The notes under the pieces were generated by a model. That model worked only from the letters and a program-made list of their open reading frames with translations. It searched no databases and was not told the DNA's origin. A stretch of 64,000 bases of DNA, taken from assembly GCA_009617715.1 (NCBI GenBank), contig VTFK01000150.1:186001-250000 (forward strand), given 5' to 3'. This DNA is from Plectrocnemia conspersa (Eukaryota > Arthropoda > Insecta > Trichoptera > Polycentropodidae). The translations under genes were made by a program, and so were the position numbers. Positions 36,780-47,025 of the stretch are shown piece after piece. The stretch's first letter is position 1; the number at the start of each line of letters is the position of its first letter.

Positions 36780-37320
36780 AATCGTATGCAACAGAACGCG
36801 GCCGCTGCAAATTGGCACAAATTATGCACCGGCATCCCAGTGACCTGCATACACCCTGGTCCACTTCGGTGACCTTTGCGGATGCCATTGCCATCATCGC
36901 CGAATGCCAAATAGTCTCGCGTGGACAAACGGCGGCCATTTGCTGCACCACGCACTCTCGGGCCGCTCTCGAATTTGTTTATTCGTGCGGCGCACACACG
37001 CACGAACCCCGCGGCGACCGGCCGAGGGTTTTAAACACCCCTCGTTATTAATTTATTTATTGCCGCCTATGTGTGGACGATTGTTTACGGCCGTCGTTCA
37101 GAAGTATTTTGCTTCGGAAAACCCCATGAATTTTCCATCACGCCGCCGCTAGCGGTGCTAATATCTCACTTTGAAAGCGTAATACGATAGTTGCTCCTTG
37201 TGTGATTGTGTTCGAGTATGTGTGTACTTTTTTATTGTATCGTATCGACCGATCGCCCGGTGTGATTCGCGACGTTTTCTTTGTCCCGCGAAGCGAAAAT
37301 AGACATTATCGACGATGTGT
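36780..37320. other. GC-rich, CpG-rich island downstream of Gad1
   Basis: Abruptly GC-rich, with NotI-like GCGGCCGC, GGCGGCCATTTGC, CCCGCGGCGACCGGCCG and CACGCCGCCGCTAGCGG. Open frames occur in several frames on both strands, which is what high GC gives by chance. None shows a protein signature. Candidate promoter or enhancer. Confidence 0.4.
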
Positions 37321-37849
37321 TCGATAGTTATTATTACGCGAGAATAACTCGTCTAAAAATATGCTATTATGATGCAATTTGTAAAATGTTATGTGATATG
37401 AAAAAGTCAGATTTTTTATAACACTAAAATTAGATGTAAACATGTATTTAAGCAGAGGTCTCCAAACTTTACCAGAATTAAATGCGCTTGTGGTATTTTT
37501 CACGTTAAACAATATTATGTGATATTGTATTGATTCATTATATTCTATATTTACTTAATGTACAGAAAAAAGATATTGCACAATAATTAAAACTGCAATT
37601 CAAATAATAAACGTGCAATCCCGATACTTATCATAAACGTTTATTGAAGTTAAATTTACAAAAAGACTTAATTAACTTTTTGCGATTCAGAACTGATGTC
37701 ACAGTTGGATCAAATCTGACTGAAGATCTAGGCTCGTACTTGGTCGCCTGTGTCGATTTGGTGTGAGCGTCACTGGTAGCGAGTTCAGTCATAAGTACAG
37801 TATTCACGGATGGTTTGAGCGGTACTGGAATTTCGTTATTGATTTATAA

Positions 37850-38190
37850 CAGGGCCGGTCCGAGAACCGTGCTATACGTGAGGTCGCCCGGGGAGGCAGC
37901 TTCAAAAGAGGCGCCATTTGATTATAGTTAACACAGTATCGATATCCCTTCGATTCCTGGGGGAAAAAAATAGAAATGATATTTGAACTAAATTTTCTAA
38001 ATACTCTATTTTTTTAGCTCTTGCAACAATTTATTCAACCTTACTTTTTTGAGATCTCTCAGGAAAAATTTCCCAAATGACCTTTTTTTAGAGCCCGGAA
38101 CGCTGAACATTCTCTGACCCAATGGCGTTCCTAGGATATTATTATAGGCTCGGGGACGAACTACACAGATGGCGTCCCGCCCCTCTTTTT
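37850..38190. mobile_element. CAGGRCCGGYCCGAG-type element, copy 2
   Basis: Starts CAGGGCCGGTCCGAGAACC, then CGCCCGGGGAGG and AGAGGCGCCA, and ends in a region with TGGCGTCCCGCCCCTC. Related to the copy at 35533. Ends are approximate; no coding. Confidence 0.4.
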
Positions 38191-38386
38191 TATACAATAA
38201 TTTTCAAATACATATAGTTTTAATATGAATTTAAATGATTATAAATTAAATTCACAATCACAACTTAGAATAGTAAGATTTCTTCAACATTCTAATTAAT
38301 ATTTAATCTTATAAGATTGTAATCTGATACTTTAAATGAAAAAATAATTATTATAAAGTATCTATTTATTAAGTCAGCATTTATAA

Positions 38387-38874
38387 AGGGTGTTTTTTAA
38401 AAGGCATAGAACTTTAAAATTAAATAAAACACATTAAAATCGTGGTAATGGCCATGGTATTGCTTTTATTGGAAAGATAATTTTATGCCATTAGTGTTTA
38501 AATATGAATAAAGCACAATCTGGAAGTCCAATTTTCGACCACTTTTTCGTGCAGCTGGGGCCGTATATCGGCAATAACGCGGCGAATGTTGACTTCCAAG
38601 TCATCTGTTGTCTCTAGTTTATCGGCGTAGACTAGCGACTTCACATATCTCACAAAAAATAAAACAAATGTGTAAAATCACACAGTCTTGGAAGCCAATT
38701 CACATGTCTATTACGCGAAATTATGCGCTTATCGAATGTTTCCTTCAATAATGTTTTGTTTGGAGCCGACGCGACGCCCCAAACCGGCAGGAATATTGTG
38801 ATATTTTTTTTGTGAGGAGAAATATTGTGATTATTCTTTTTTGTGAGGAGAGGAATTTTTTCGAAAGACACCAC
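38387..38874 (-). pseudogene. Mariner-family transposase relic, catalytic C-terminus
   Basis: The minus strand reads KRIISRNRHVNWLPRLCD followed by FTHLFYFL, a clear match to the D-NWPPRSCDLTPLDYFLWG signature around the third catalytic aspartate. A one-base frameshift leads to RYVKSLVYADKL and then DDLEVNIRRVIADIRPQL and ENWTSRL, the usual C-terminus. The element end AAGGGTGTTTTTTAAAAG at 38387 onward is a typical TIR of this group. The N-terminal half is absent. Confidence 0.8.
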
Positions 38875-39040
38875 CAGCCTACAGATTGCTGGTGATCGTG
38901 CCGGATTCCGCTGCTTTTTATGCGTGTTAAGGAATTATACGTGTCATAAAAAGCGTGATCGATCGTGTTTTTAACAAGAAATATCGAGATGAATTTTTAA
39001 AGATAAAGGACCTAAGCATAAATTTGGTTTCCTACTAGAT

Positions 39041-39365
39041 ATGAAAACTTTTCTCTCTGTAACGTATATCGACAAATTGCGAGAAACTTGTATACATTTT
39101 GGATTGTTTTACGACGCCGACGTCAATAGCTAAAAATTAATTAACGGAGATTAAAAATTGCAAAATGTTGCTTAGGATGCGAATTAAAAATTTACCAAGA
39201 ACTCTATTGGATCTATTGAATTTTATTGTTGCATATGGAGATGATTTATTTCCGAATCTACGCATTTCTCTCCAAATTCTTCTGACGATTGCAGTATCAA
39301 TAACCAGCTGTGAGCAGTTTTTTAGCAAATTTGCTACGGTGAAATCAATGAAAATCTATTTATAA
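39041..39365 (+). pseudogene. hAT transposase relic (C-terminal dimerisation domain)
   Basis: The downstream frame reads GDDLFPNLRISLQILLTIAV, then SITSCEQFFSKFATVKSMK, matching the hAT C-terminal dimerisation motif (LFPNLRI-LQILLT-PVS-ASAERSFSKLK-IK). Upstream in another frame, KTFLSV-YIDKLRE and FGLFYDADVN belong to the same protein, followed by stops and a frameshift. Non-functional; next to the mariner relic. Confidence 0.75.
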
Positions 39366-40156
39366 AATTTTTAAACTGTAATTGAAAATTTTCCAAATTA
39401 ATAATATGTCAAATTTTCATATTTTTTAATTAAATTATTTTTTTATTGTTTTATCTCATTTATAAGCCCAAACCATCTTTATGTCTTATTTATTATTTTT
39501 ATTTGTCTATTGGTATAATATTTTCAACCTTCCTTTTATTTTCGTTTGAGTGATTTTTCAAATTCCTGACAATCATAATTATGGTCTCATATTATATTTT
39601 TCAAGTGATGTACGGTTTTATATTTTTTTAAGTGATGTACGGTTTTAACTGGTTTGTTTCCTTTCTGCATCATTTTATGTATTTATTCATTTAAATTAAG
39701 ACCATTGTAACTTAACGGTTTTCCCCAATACGTCATGATGATAAAAAAACAATAAATTGTATTATTATAATACAAAAAAAATAAAACACACTAAAAAACA
39801 GAAAAAATCATAAAAAAAAAAGTATGTATATGATACGAACCGGACCAGATCCTCGTAGCTGACATTAAATAACGACGACAGTCATGAGCGTGTCGGCTAG
39901 CGCGGACGTCCTGGCTCTGATGAGCATCAGAAGAGGACGCGATCGTGATTCTCGAAGACATTCCGGATCCCAAAACTGGAACCTTAAAAATCGATAGAAC
40001 TTGCCGTGCTTTTTGGTCTTAATTCATCTCGCTTCTGCTGCAAAAAATAGATTTGTACCTGTTATGATACATGAACGTCATTTAAAGCAATTACTTTTTT
40101 CCATTGGGGACGCATCGCAAACTGAAAAAAAAAAATATGTATTCATAGAAATTTCG

Positions 40157-40322
40157 CTTTTTCCACCGCGACGGCAAAATTGTATTCATAGATTTTATTT
40201 TTCTAACCAAATTCAACGAGGATCAAATGCCTCTAGTTTATAATCCATGTCAAAAGCAATAAAATTGTGCCGTCGCCGTCGCGGTGGGAAGTGATAATTA
40301 TTTTTGCGCCCTCCTATTGACC
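40157..40322. repeat. Fold-back-family repeat copy with inverted arms
   Basis: CACCGCGACGGC (40164-40175) and GCCGTCGCGGTG (40275-40286) are exact inverted arms. The right side carries ATGTCAAAAGCAATAAAATT and GCGCCCTCCTATTGACC, shared in inverse orientation with the copies at 21.6 and 43 kb. Confidence 0.55.
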
Positions 40323-40712
40323 AAATTTAGGTTTGAATATATTTTAACCAATGCTCTCATTTCAGAAGTCTGTACTAATATCGGTAAGGATAGCTATTAT
40401 ATTTTAAAAATATAATGTAATATTGAAGTGCAGACTGACTATAGAGCAATATGCGAGATGGGACACTTGTCAGTATTTCTTCTTTTTAAAGTTTTTAATT
40501 TGTACTTGATTTGGATTAGTTTTAGAACCTTTATTACGTCAAATTTCGTTTGGTTAATTCGTGTAGGTTAGATTGGCGTTTACACAGCAAATATATGTTT
40601 CGCAACTATCAAATTGATTTGCAGATAATTTCACTAGCGCTCAGTAAAATTATATCTACTGTAATATTTATACATGAATTTAAATAAATAATGATAAATA
40701 TGTAAATCTATA

Positions 40713-41137
40713 CAGTAAAACCTTGAAATGATGGACTAATGCGGGCGAAGGGGTGTCCGTTAAAGCCGAGTCATTTGTATAAAAGTAGGTTTTTTTAGTA
40801 AGAAAATAAACGGCACAATACAATTTCAGTGAAGTTTCCATAAATAGATTGAAAATATTATGAGATTTTTTACATAATATTTAAGTACGTATAAAACTTT
40901 ATTTCACAATAAAATTTTCTATAAAATTAAATTAAATAAACATCGAAAATACATTGTATTAGTATGTAGGTATAAAGTTAGAGGTATGACGTGATTACCA
41001 TGCGCAGAACATTGCTAACAAGCGGTGACACTTGGATTTAAACATATATTACATTAACAGGATGTTTTTAACAATTTACACATTTACCCGGATGTTTTGT
41101 CCGTTTTATCGATGTTCGATATATATAGGTTTTACTG
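40713..41137. mobile_element. Pogo/Tigger-like MITE with TA target duplication
   Basis: Termini CAGTAAAACCT (40713-40723) and AGGTTTTACTG (41127-41137) are perfect inverted copies, each bordered by TA. CAGTAAAACCT is a common end of pogo/Tigger non-autonomous elements in the Tc1-mariner superfamily. Subterminal GTGTCCGTTAAAGCC and TGTCCGTTTTATCGATG also mirror each other. No transposase. Confidence 0.7.
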
Positions 41138-41307
41138 TATATTATTAGCACCTGACATATAAATTATATTTTCACTGGTAAAAATATAGATTCACCGGTG
41201 AAAATGTATTCCGATATGATTTCACTAAAATGACATATTTAAAAAATAGTTTCGGGATAGATTTAAATTTTCTTTGAGTAATAACCCAAGAATTTCTTGT
41301 TTAGAAT

Positions 41308-41465
41308 CAGGGACGTCATTTTAGATTTTTTAAGAGGGGCAAAAATTTGGTAGTCAATGGTCGTTTTTTTTTAAATTTTGGATTTCATTAAATTTATAGT
41401 ATTTCATTAAATGACATTTTTTCTGGGAAAATGTCCCCACCTGCTCCTCCCAAATGAAGTCCCTG
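41308..41465. mobile_element. GACGTCATTT-family MITE, complete copy
   Basis: Termini CAGGGACGTCATTT (41308-41321) and AAATGAAGTCCCTG (41452-41465) match inverted at 13 of 14 positions. The interior has GGGGCAAAAATTTGG, GGTCGTTTTTTTTAAATTT, CATTAAATGACATTTTTTCT and a CCCCACCTGCTCCTCCC tail. 158 bp, no coding. Confidence 0.7.
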
Positions 41466-41829
41466 GTACAATAGCGCTTGGAAAAATTCGTACTATACTT
41501 TTTTATAACGTACTATAAAAAGTTCTCCCCATCATTACCCCCGGATAATCGAGAATATGCTGTTTTTAAATGGTCAGTATGCGCGATGTTAGGTCCTCGA
41601 ATTAAAAAAATAATGACGCAGCGTCCGGCTGGCTATTGAATCGACTCCGAATTTGAAAAGTGCGTAAAATATTCGAATGTAATATATATTATATTTAACC
41701 GGTTAAAATTTGCAATGTTAGCTCTTCTTATTAAATACCGAAAAGAAAAAGCCGCCCGGCTAATGAAACGGCGCTAAAATTGAAAAGTGGCGCTGGTTCC
41801 TTTGTTCGTAGGATAGATGTTCGCGTGGA

Positions 41830-42260
41830 TTATCCTCTCCGGTCCGTCATTGATCCCGTATTGTAATTGTTCGGCGGGGGCGTTGCGTTAGAGCGGAACA
41901 AAACAGAAAACGGGCAAAAAAATAATGTCAAAGGAACGGGAGGAGGAAATGCCGCGGGGGCAGGCCCGCTATATTGACAAAGGAGAGCCAAAGGGGGCGA
42001 ACATGGCCGCCCAGCGCGCGCCCGAATAAAGTGAACCACAAAAAAACAAGTGGAAGGTGAGTCGTAAATATTGATTTTAAGAGCAGAGCAAAGCGTTAAC
42101 GCCGTTTTATGTAATGTCAAGGGCTGCGGGGCGCGGTGCGCCACCCTGGCCCCGCGCCGACTGGGCACACTCCGCAGGGGCACACAACCGAAACGAATGC
42201 GGACCGAGGAACAAGGATGAAAGGAGAGCCGCAAAAGAGGACAGCAAAACAGTGCAGTCG
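41830..42260. other. GC-rich island
   Basis: CG-rich stretch with GGCGGGGGCGTTGCG, GAGGAGGAAATGCCGCGGGG, CGCCCAGCGCGCGCCCG and GCGGGGCGCGGTGCGCC. The 172-codon minus-strand open frame across it reads as low-complexity Pro/Arg/Ser sequence with no family signature, so I do not call it a gene. Possible promoter of an unseen gene. Confidence 0.4.
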
Positions 42261-42414
42261 GCTTCTGATTGGCAATTAGCAAAATATTTTTAAAAAATCG
42301 GGTAAATGTAGAAAAGTAAATAGAGAAAGAAAAACACTTTCTTTTCATATGTATTTATATACATAAGTGTGTATGGCAAAACAGCTTTATGCCAATGCAC
42401 CTAGGATTACAATA

Positions 42415-42475
42415 ATACCCGGACTTTCAATACCGGTATTACCAAGAGAAAAACAGTCAATACCGGTATTGACAT
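42415..42475. repeat. Repeated palindrome CAATACCGGTATT
   Basis: The palindromic core CAATACCGGTATT appears twice about 35 bp apart, the second extended to a full palindrome CAATACCGGTATTG. It may be a transposon end or a protein-binding pair. Confidence 0.4.
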
Positions 42476-42599
42476 TATTATTTTAATTAATTGGTAACAA
42501 AATAATTAAATAATAATCTGAGTACCGCTTGTATATTTCACCAAGTTTTGATTTTCCAATGATTTTGTTAGTATCCATAACCAAAAACCAATCATTTCT

Positions 42600-42890
42600 A
42601 AATGGAATGCTTTTCTCTGAATCCCAATTGTTTTTTATACATAATGTTTTGTGAAATAATTACTACTTCTTTCATCACCTCTTCCATACAAGGCAACAAT
42701 TTAATTTATCTCATTTCTTCAACCCTTTTTTTTTTTTTATTTTAAGTAAAGGTATAATATTACCCATCTTCAAATTATCATGTATTTCTTCTTCGGAGAG
42801 TGCTTTATTTACTAAATAATGTAATTTAGTTCCTGGTATTTCCCAAGTTTTTTTAATTATATTACCATTTAATTTTAATTTCATTCTAAT
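42600..42890 (-). pseudogene. LINE RT N-terminal fragment
   Basis: The minus strand reads NKALSEEEIHDNLKMGNIIP followed by LLKIKKKKG, matching the -G-IPD-LK---IIP--K segment that opens LINE reverse transcriptases. Further on, KKQLGFREKHSI matches the Q-GFR--HST box. Stops separate the two and catalytic motifs are absent. Confidence 0.65.
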
Positions 42891-42941
42891 TTATATAACA
42901 ATATTACGATTTACAATTAGTGAGAATCGAATGAAACACAT

Positions 42942-43139
42942 CTGAACCGAATTTTGACCAATAGGAGAGCGCAAAATCAGTTATCCCTTCTCAGTAGTCA
43001 AAAATCCACGTCAACAGCAAAAAAATCGTGACATCGCTGTCGCAGTAGGAACGCTCGGTAACGAGAGGGTGACGTGAATTCTTGACTTCTGAGAAGTGAT
43101 AATTGCTTTTGCGCCCCCTATTGACCAAAATTCTGTTTG
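42942..43139. repeat. Fold-back element with long imperfect arms
   Basis: The left arm (42942-43005) runs GAATTTTGACCAATAGGAG, GCGCAAAATCAGTTATCCC, TTCTCAGTAGTCAAAAATCC; the right arm (about 43074-43139) carries the inverse with mismatches (CTTGACTTCTGAGAAGTGAT, GCGCCCCCTATTGACC). The middle holds a CGCTGTCGCAGTAGGAACGC segment shared with the other copies. Confidence 0.65.
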
Positions 43140-46100
43140 AATATACTTTGACCAATACTCTCATATCATATCTATTTCTTTAATTACATTTTTTTATTTC
43201 TAGTCTGATTGCAGTAAACATATGCTTTTCAGTGTGTTTAAAATGAGCAAGTAAGTTTCTAATTACAACGAGGTTTGTTCAATAATCTGTTGTTTCTGTG
43301 CCAAACTTGCTTTGTTTTTCAGGGAAAATGGTTACGTTTGTTTAAAGACAAATAAAATTAAAAGATTGCCATCCGTTCTAACTGATCGACTCATTTTTAA
43401 AAAGGAAATAAAATGATTTGCAGCAAAACTCCTGGCGTAAAACTTCCGGCTGATCCTCTAGTGGGAATCTCGTATCCGCTAATACAGCTTAATATATCTC
43501 GAAGATCTCTATAGATAATGTCGTAGTCTTTGAATAGGTGATTTGGTAAAAGACGGGATTGACAAATGGCTGCTCACAGCGATGAAGACCTGCGATTAGG
43601 CATGTGGTTTGGCCTTTAACAGCCGTAGGTGGTGAGGCCAAGAGCGCCCTACCTACTCTCGTTGGCGACCCAAAGTTCACTGTCGACGATGCAGCTCAAA
43701 AACTGTCGCAATCCTAGCATCTGGAGTGGACATCGCGCTTCCTTTTCTTACTCGAACTTTCTACTTTTTGCATAGTGTTTTATTAACTATGTTTTATTAA
43801 AAATGTATCGTGCTTAATATAATAATAAAAAATAGGTTTCGGTTATTATTAAAAAATATTAACATATACGTTGTTCCATAAATTTGTTATCGTATTGTCT
43901 TACGTCAATCGTCATGTTTAATTAATCATTATCAAAGCAGTCCATTTCAATAAATTAACATATTTATCTAGTCAACTTTCAATATTTAATGAATACCTAT
44001 GTTATTTTATATTCACATAAATACTTTTTGTTCTGATATTATTTTCACTCGGCGGCCGCGTTATTTATTCAGCGCAAATCCAAATTGAAATTTAAAAGTA
44101 TAACTTTCAAATAAACGCTTATAAATATAAAACGGAGCGAAGTCGCTGTCGTAGTACGAGGGCGAGCGTTGCATATTTTATGGCTACGACACTCGACGGC
44201 TCACAACCCCTGGCCCAATATTATACAACATTCATACAATTGGCCGAGAGATGCTTCGTGACGAATTTATGGCTATATTCTAGCCTCGCAATGCCTAATT
44301 CTGATATGAATCGATACATTCTCAACTTTCTGCATGCAATTTTAATTATTACAAGCGTTCGAGATGAAACTATATACATATATATATATTTACTCAGTTT
44401 TCCTCTCACCGAATCAAGAACGATGGCGTTTGAAACGTCGCCAACGTCGCAAAGGTATGTATGTAGTAAATACAATGTGTATCGCTCGAAACCTAGGTAC
44501 AATTTTTAGCTTTTTCTTATTTAGATAATGGCGCCGTCAAAAGGAGAAGAGCAGAAAAAGCAAAAAGAGATAAAAACGTGGAAAGACGAATCTTCCAATA
44601 CCTTAATGCGAAACGAAATTAATCACAAAGAAGCGTGCTAATCGATTGATTCCTCTCGTTGTATCCGCACACAACTTTATCTATTTTTATTGCTATAATA
44701 TATATTTTTTATGTTATCGAATGTTTCTGCGCTGACGCGTTCGTAAATTTGCATAATTTGTAATATCTGCCCGCGAATGTAATTTCACGATTATCAACCC
44801 CATACGAATCGAGCCTGAGGGGGAATTGTGATTTTAAGCGTATACGTAGCACCATAATGATGAATGTCGGGGATTAAAATTGTGTTTATGAGCAATTTCG
44901 CACTTTTGCGATGTTTAACCAGTACTACTACCGTTTTACCCCTATATATAATGTATTCAATAAGGGAAAGTGTACTTCACCTATATGCAACTCTGATGAA
45001 ACTAACGAGTAACTTGGTTACGCATCTATACTAAAAAGTTTTTATTTTATGTTATAAACCTACTGTTTCTTTGTTTTGCGGGTGTATTACTAAAACATCG
45101 AGAAAGAAAGCGCTAGTTCTGAATGTTTTGCGGCTGTATAGTTTTGCAGGTCAGGTAGGCAAGGGCCAGATATCGGCTAGCCCACAAGGTCGATCGAGTT
45201 CAGATTGTCTATTGGGTATCAGTGATTGATCAGCTTTAAATTTATGACTATCAATTTAACTGAATGTACTAGAACGGTATAAGAACGCGTAAAAACTGCC
45301 TTTCTTTAACGCTATATGTTTTTTCCCTATAAAATACGTATCCTTTTATAAAGCAGAATACCTTTCATGTTTGTATAATGAGTAAGCCAAAATAATTGTA
45401 CTAATGAGTATAAAACATCAACACAATTATTTTGGCTGATTCTTTAAAAAATCCAGTGTCCGTTATCGTATATACAATTCGTCACACTTTAATTGAAATT
45501 GCACCTAAATAAACATTTATGATAAATATACATTTATGTGTATATTAATCATCTATGATCAGAATTTTTGTTGTTTGAAATTTTCGCTGTGCGCATTTTT
45601 TGTTTGCGTAAAAATCACCAAACCAGAAGAATTATATTAAGAACAATTATTTTTGTGTCATAGACTTTAAACCATTTATGAAGTTGTAACCTTGGAGGGG
45701 GAGAATGGGTTCAACTGACTAAAGGCGGAGCCCCGGTGGCGAACCTGATTCCTTTGACGAGGGTTTTGAAAAACATTATTCATCATATTTTAGATAGCTC
45801 AACGAAATTTCCATTGATTAGTCATGCAAGTTCCATTAAATTTTTCCGTCTTTATTACATATTAGAAATTCACACGACTATTTTAAACATACATAACATA
45901 TAAAACGTGTATCACACTAATCAATAAAGGAGTAATTATCTAAAACCCTTTACCTCTTCAACATGTTTACTATAATAAATCATAGAACAATATATTATTA
46001 TATATGTAAAATATTACGTGTTATTAGAAATTTTAAATCCTTATACATAAAGTTATAGTATATGTAGTCAATTATTTTTATTATCCTTGTTGATATTTTA

Positions 46101-46490
46101 TTTTCTTATTACAAACCCCGAAAAACATATATTTATTCACGCTTCTTTTAAAACGATAATTTACATTTGCTGTCAAATCTTGTTTTTTTAATTTATTGTC
46201 ATGGCCCCAATTTGCGCTGCTATTGTAGAAACAAACAAAAATAAAAACAACGCTCTCGGTTCCCGTCAATACTGTGGCGCAAACAAAGAAACATCAATCG
46301 GCGAATCTTGGCCACAGCGCGCTTTTTATCGCCCACGATTGATGAGCATATAAAATTTAATTTTTAATTCATTTTTTTTATAATGGCCACATTGATCGAC
46401 TCAAATGACATTACAATCGATTCAGATAAGAAACTTCTTTTTTGGCTCAAACGACGCGAATTGTGAGCATGAGCGCATTATTCCTGAGTC
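43140..46490. other. Mostly AT-rich intergenic
   Basis: Holds an unexplained GC-balanced patch at 43430-43700, a stretch at 44130-44510 with open frames on both strands but no protein signature, and a GC-richer patch at 45690-45770. No gene recognised. Confidence 0.5.
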
Positions 46491-46790
46491 GATCTAATTT
46501 CGGCCAGCAGTCGATGCAGACGATACTAATGCATATCCGCGGCCCAATTCGTGACCCGTCGTTAATTAAACGCCGAAAATAAATTGCGCTTTCACGGCTC
46601 CATATTTCCGCCGATGTCTCTTTTACGTAACGGCGCGACGCTTTTCGAGAACAATGAATTGTCTACGTATTCGTACGACGTACATATATACGAGTATTAT
46701 ATAAATTCGTGCGTGCGTTTATCACGGCTTTTCGAGAATACAACCACAACGGTAAAATGGCGAGAAGGCGAGATGCACGAATATTAAAAA
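46490..46790. other. GC-richer island, candidate regulatory
   Basis: Contains GGCCAGCAGTCGATGCAGAC, ATGCATATCCGCGGCCC, CGTTAATTAAACGCCG and CGTAACGGCGCGACGC. Homeodomain-type TTAATTAA within CpG-rich DNA suggests an enhancer, but this is inference. Confidence 0.3.
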
Positions 46791-46939
46791 ATACGATGTC
46801 AACGAACGTGTCATTTCTTTATGTTGGTTAATTTAACGTAATAGTGCTCATATGCTCTATAATCATAACAATGTACACACACATACACACAAGTTAATCT
46901 AAGAATGTATCGCTTGAAGAAAATAGATTACGTTTTATA

Positions 46940-47025
46940 CATGACACTTACTGGTATACAAGGCCAGACAGCTCGCTTGTGACGTCACCATGGAAAGGGA
47001 TAACAATCGCTTCGAGTACACTTGG
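46940..47025. repeat. Repeat shared with 59150-59222
   Basis: GTGACGTCA (46979-46987), AAAGGGATAACAATCG and TTCGA occur in the same order and spacing as at 59183-59217, with related upstream ACTGGTATACAAGGCCAGAC. Confidence 0.5.

Noticed and set aside
36680..37152. 74-107-codon overlapping frames
   Set aside because: Five frames overlap in the same GC-rich island; none resembles a protein family.
41830..42348. 172-codon minus-strand frame as a protein gene
   Set aside because: Low-complexity Pro/Arg/Ser composition imposed by GC-rich DNA, no recognisable domain, no supporting splice or promoter structure.
45385..45437. 15-bp inverted repeat as a microRNA precursor
   Set aside because: The stem is too short and does not extend outward; no known seed recognised.
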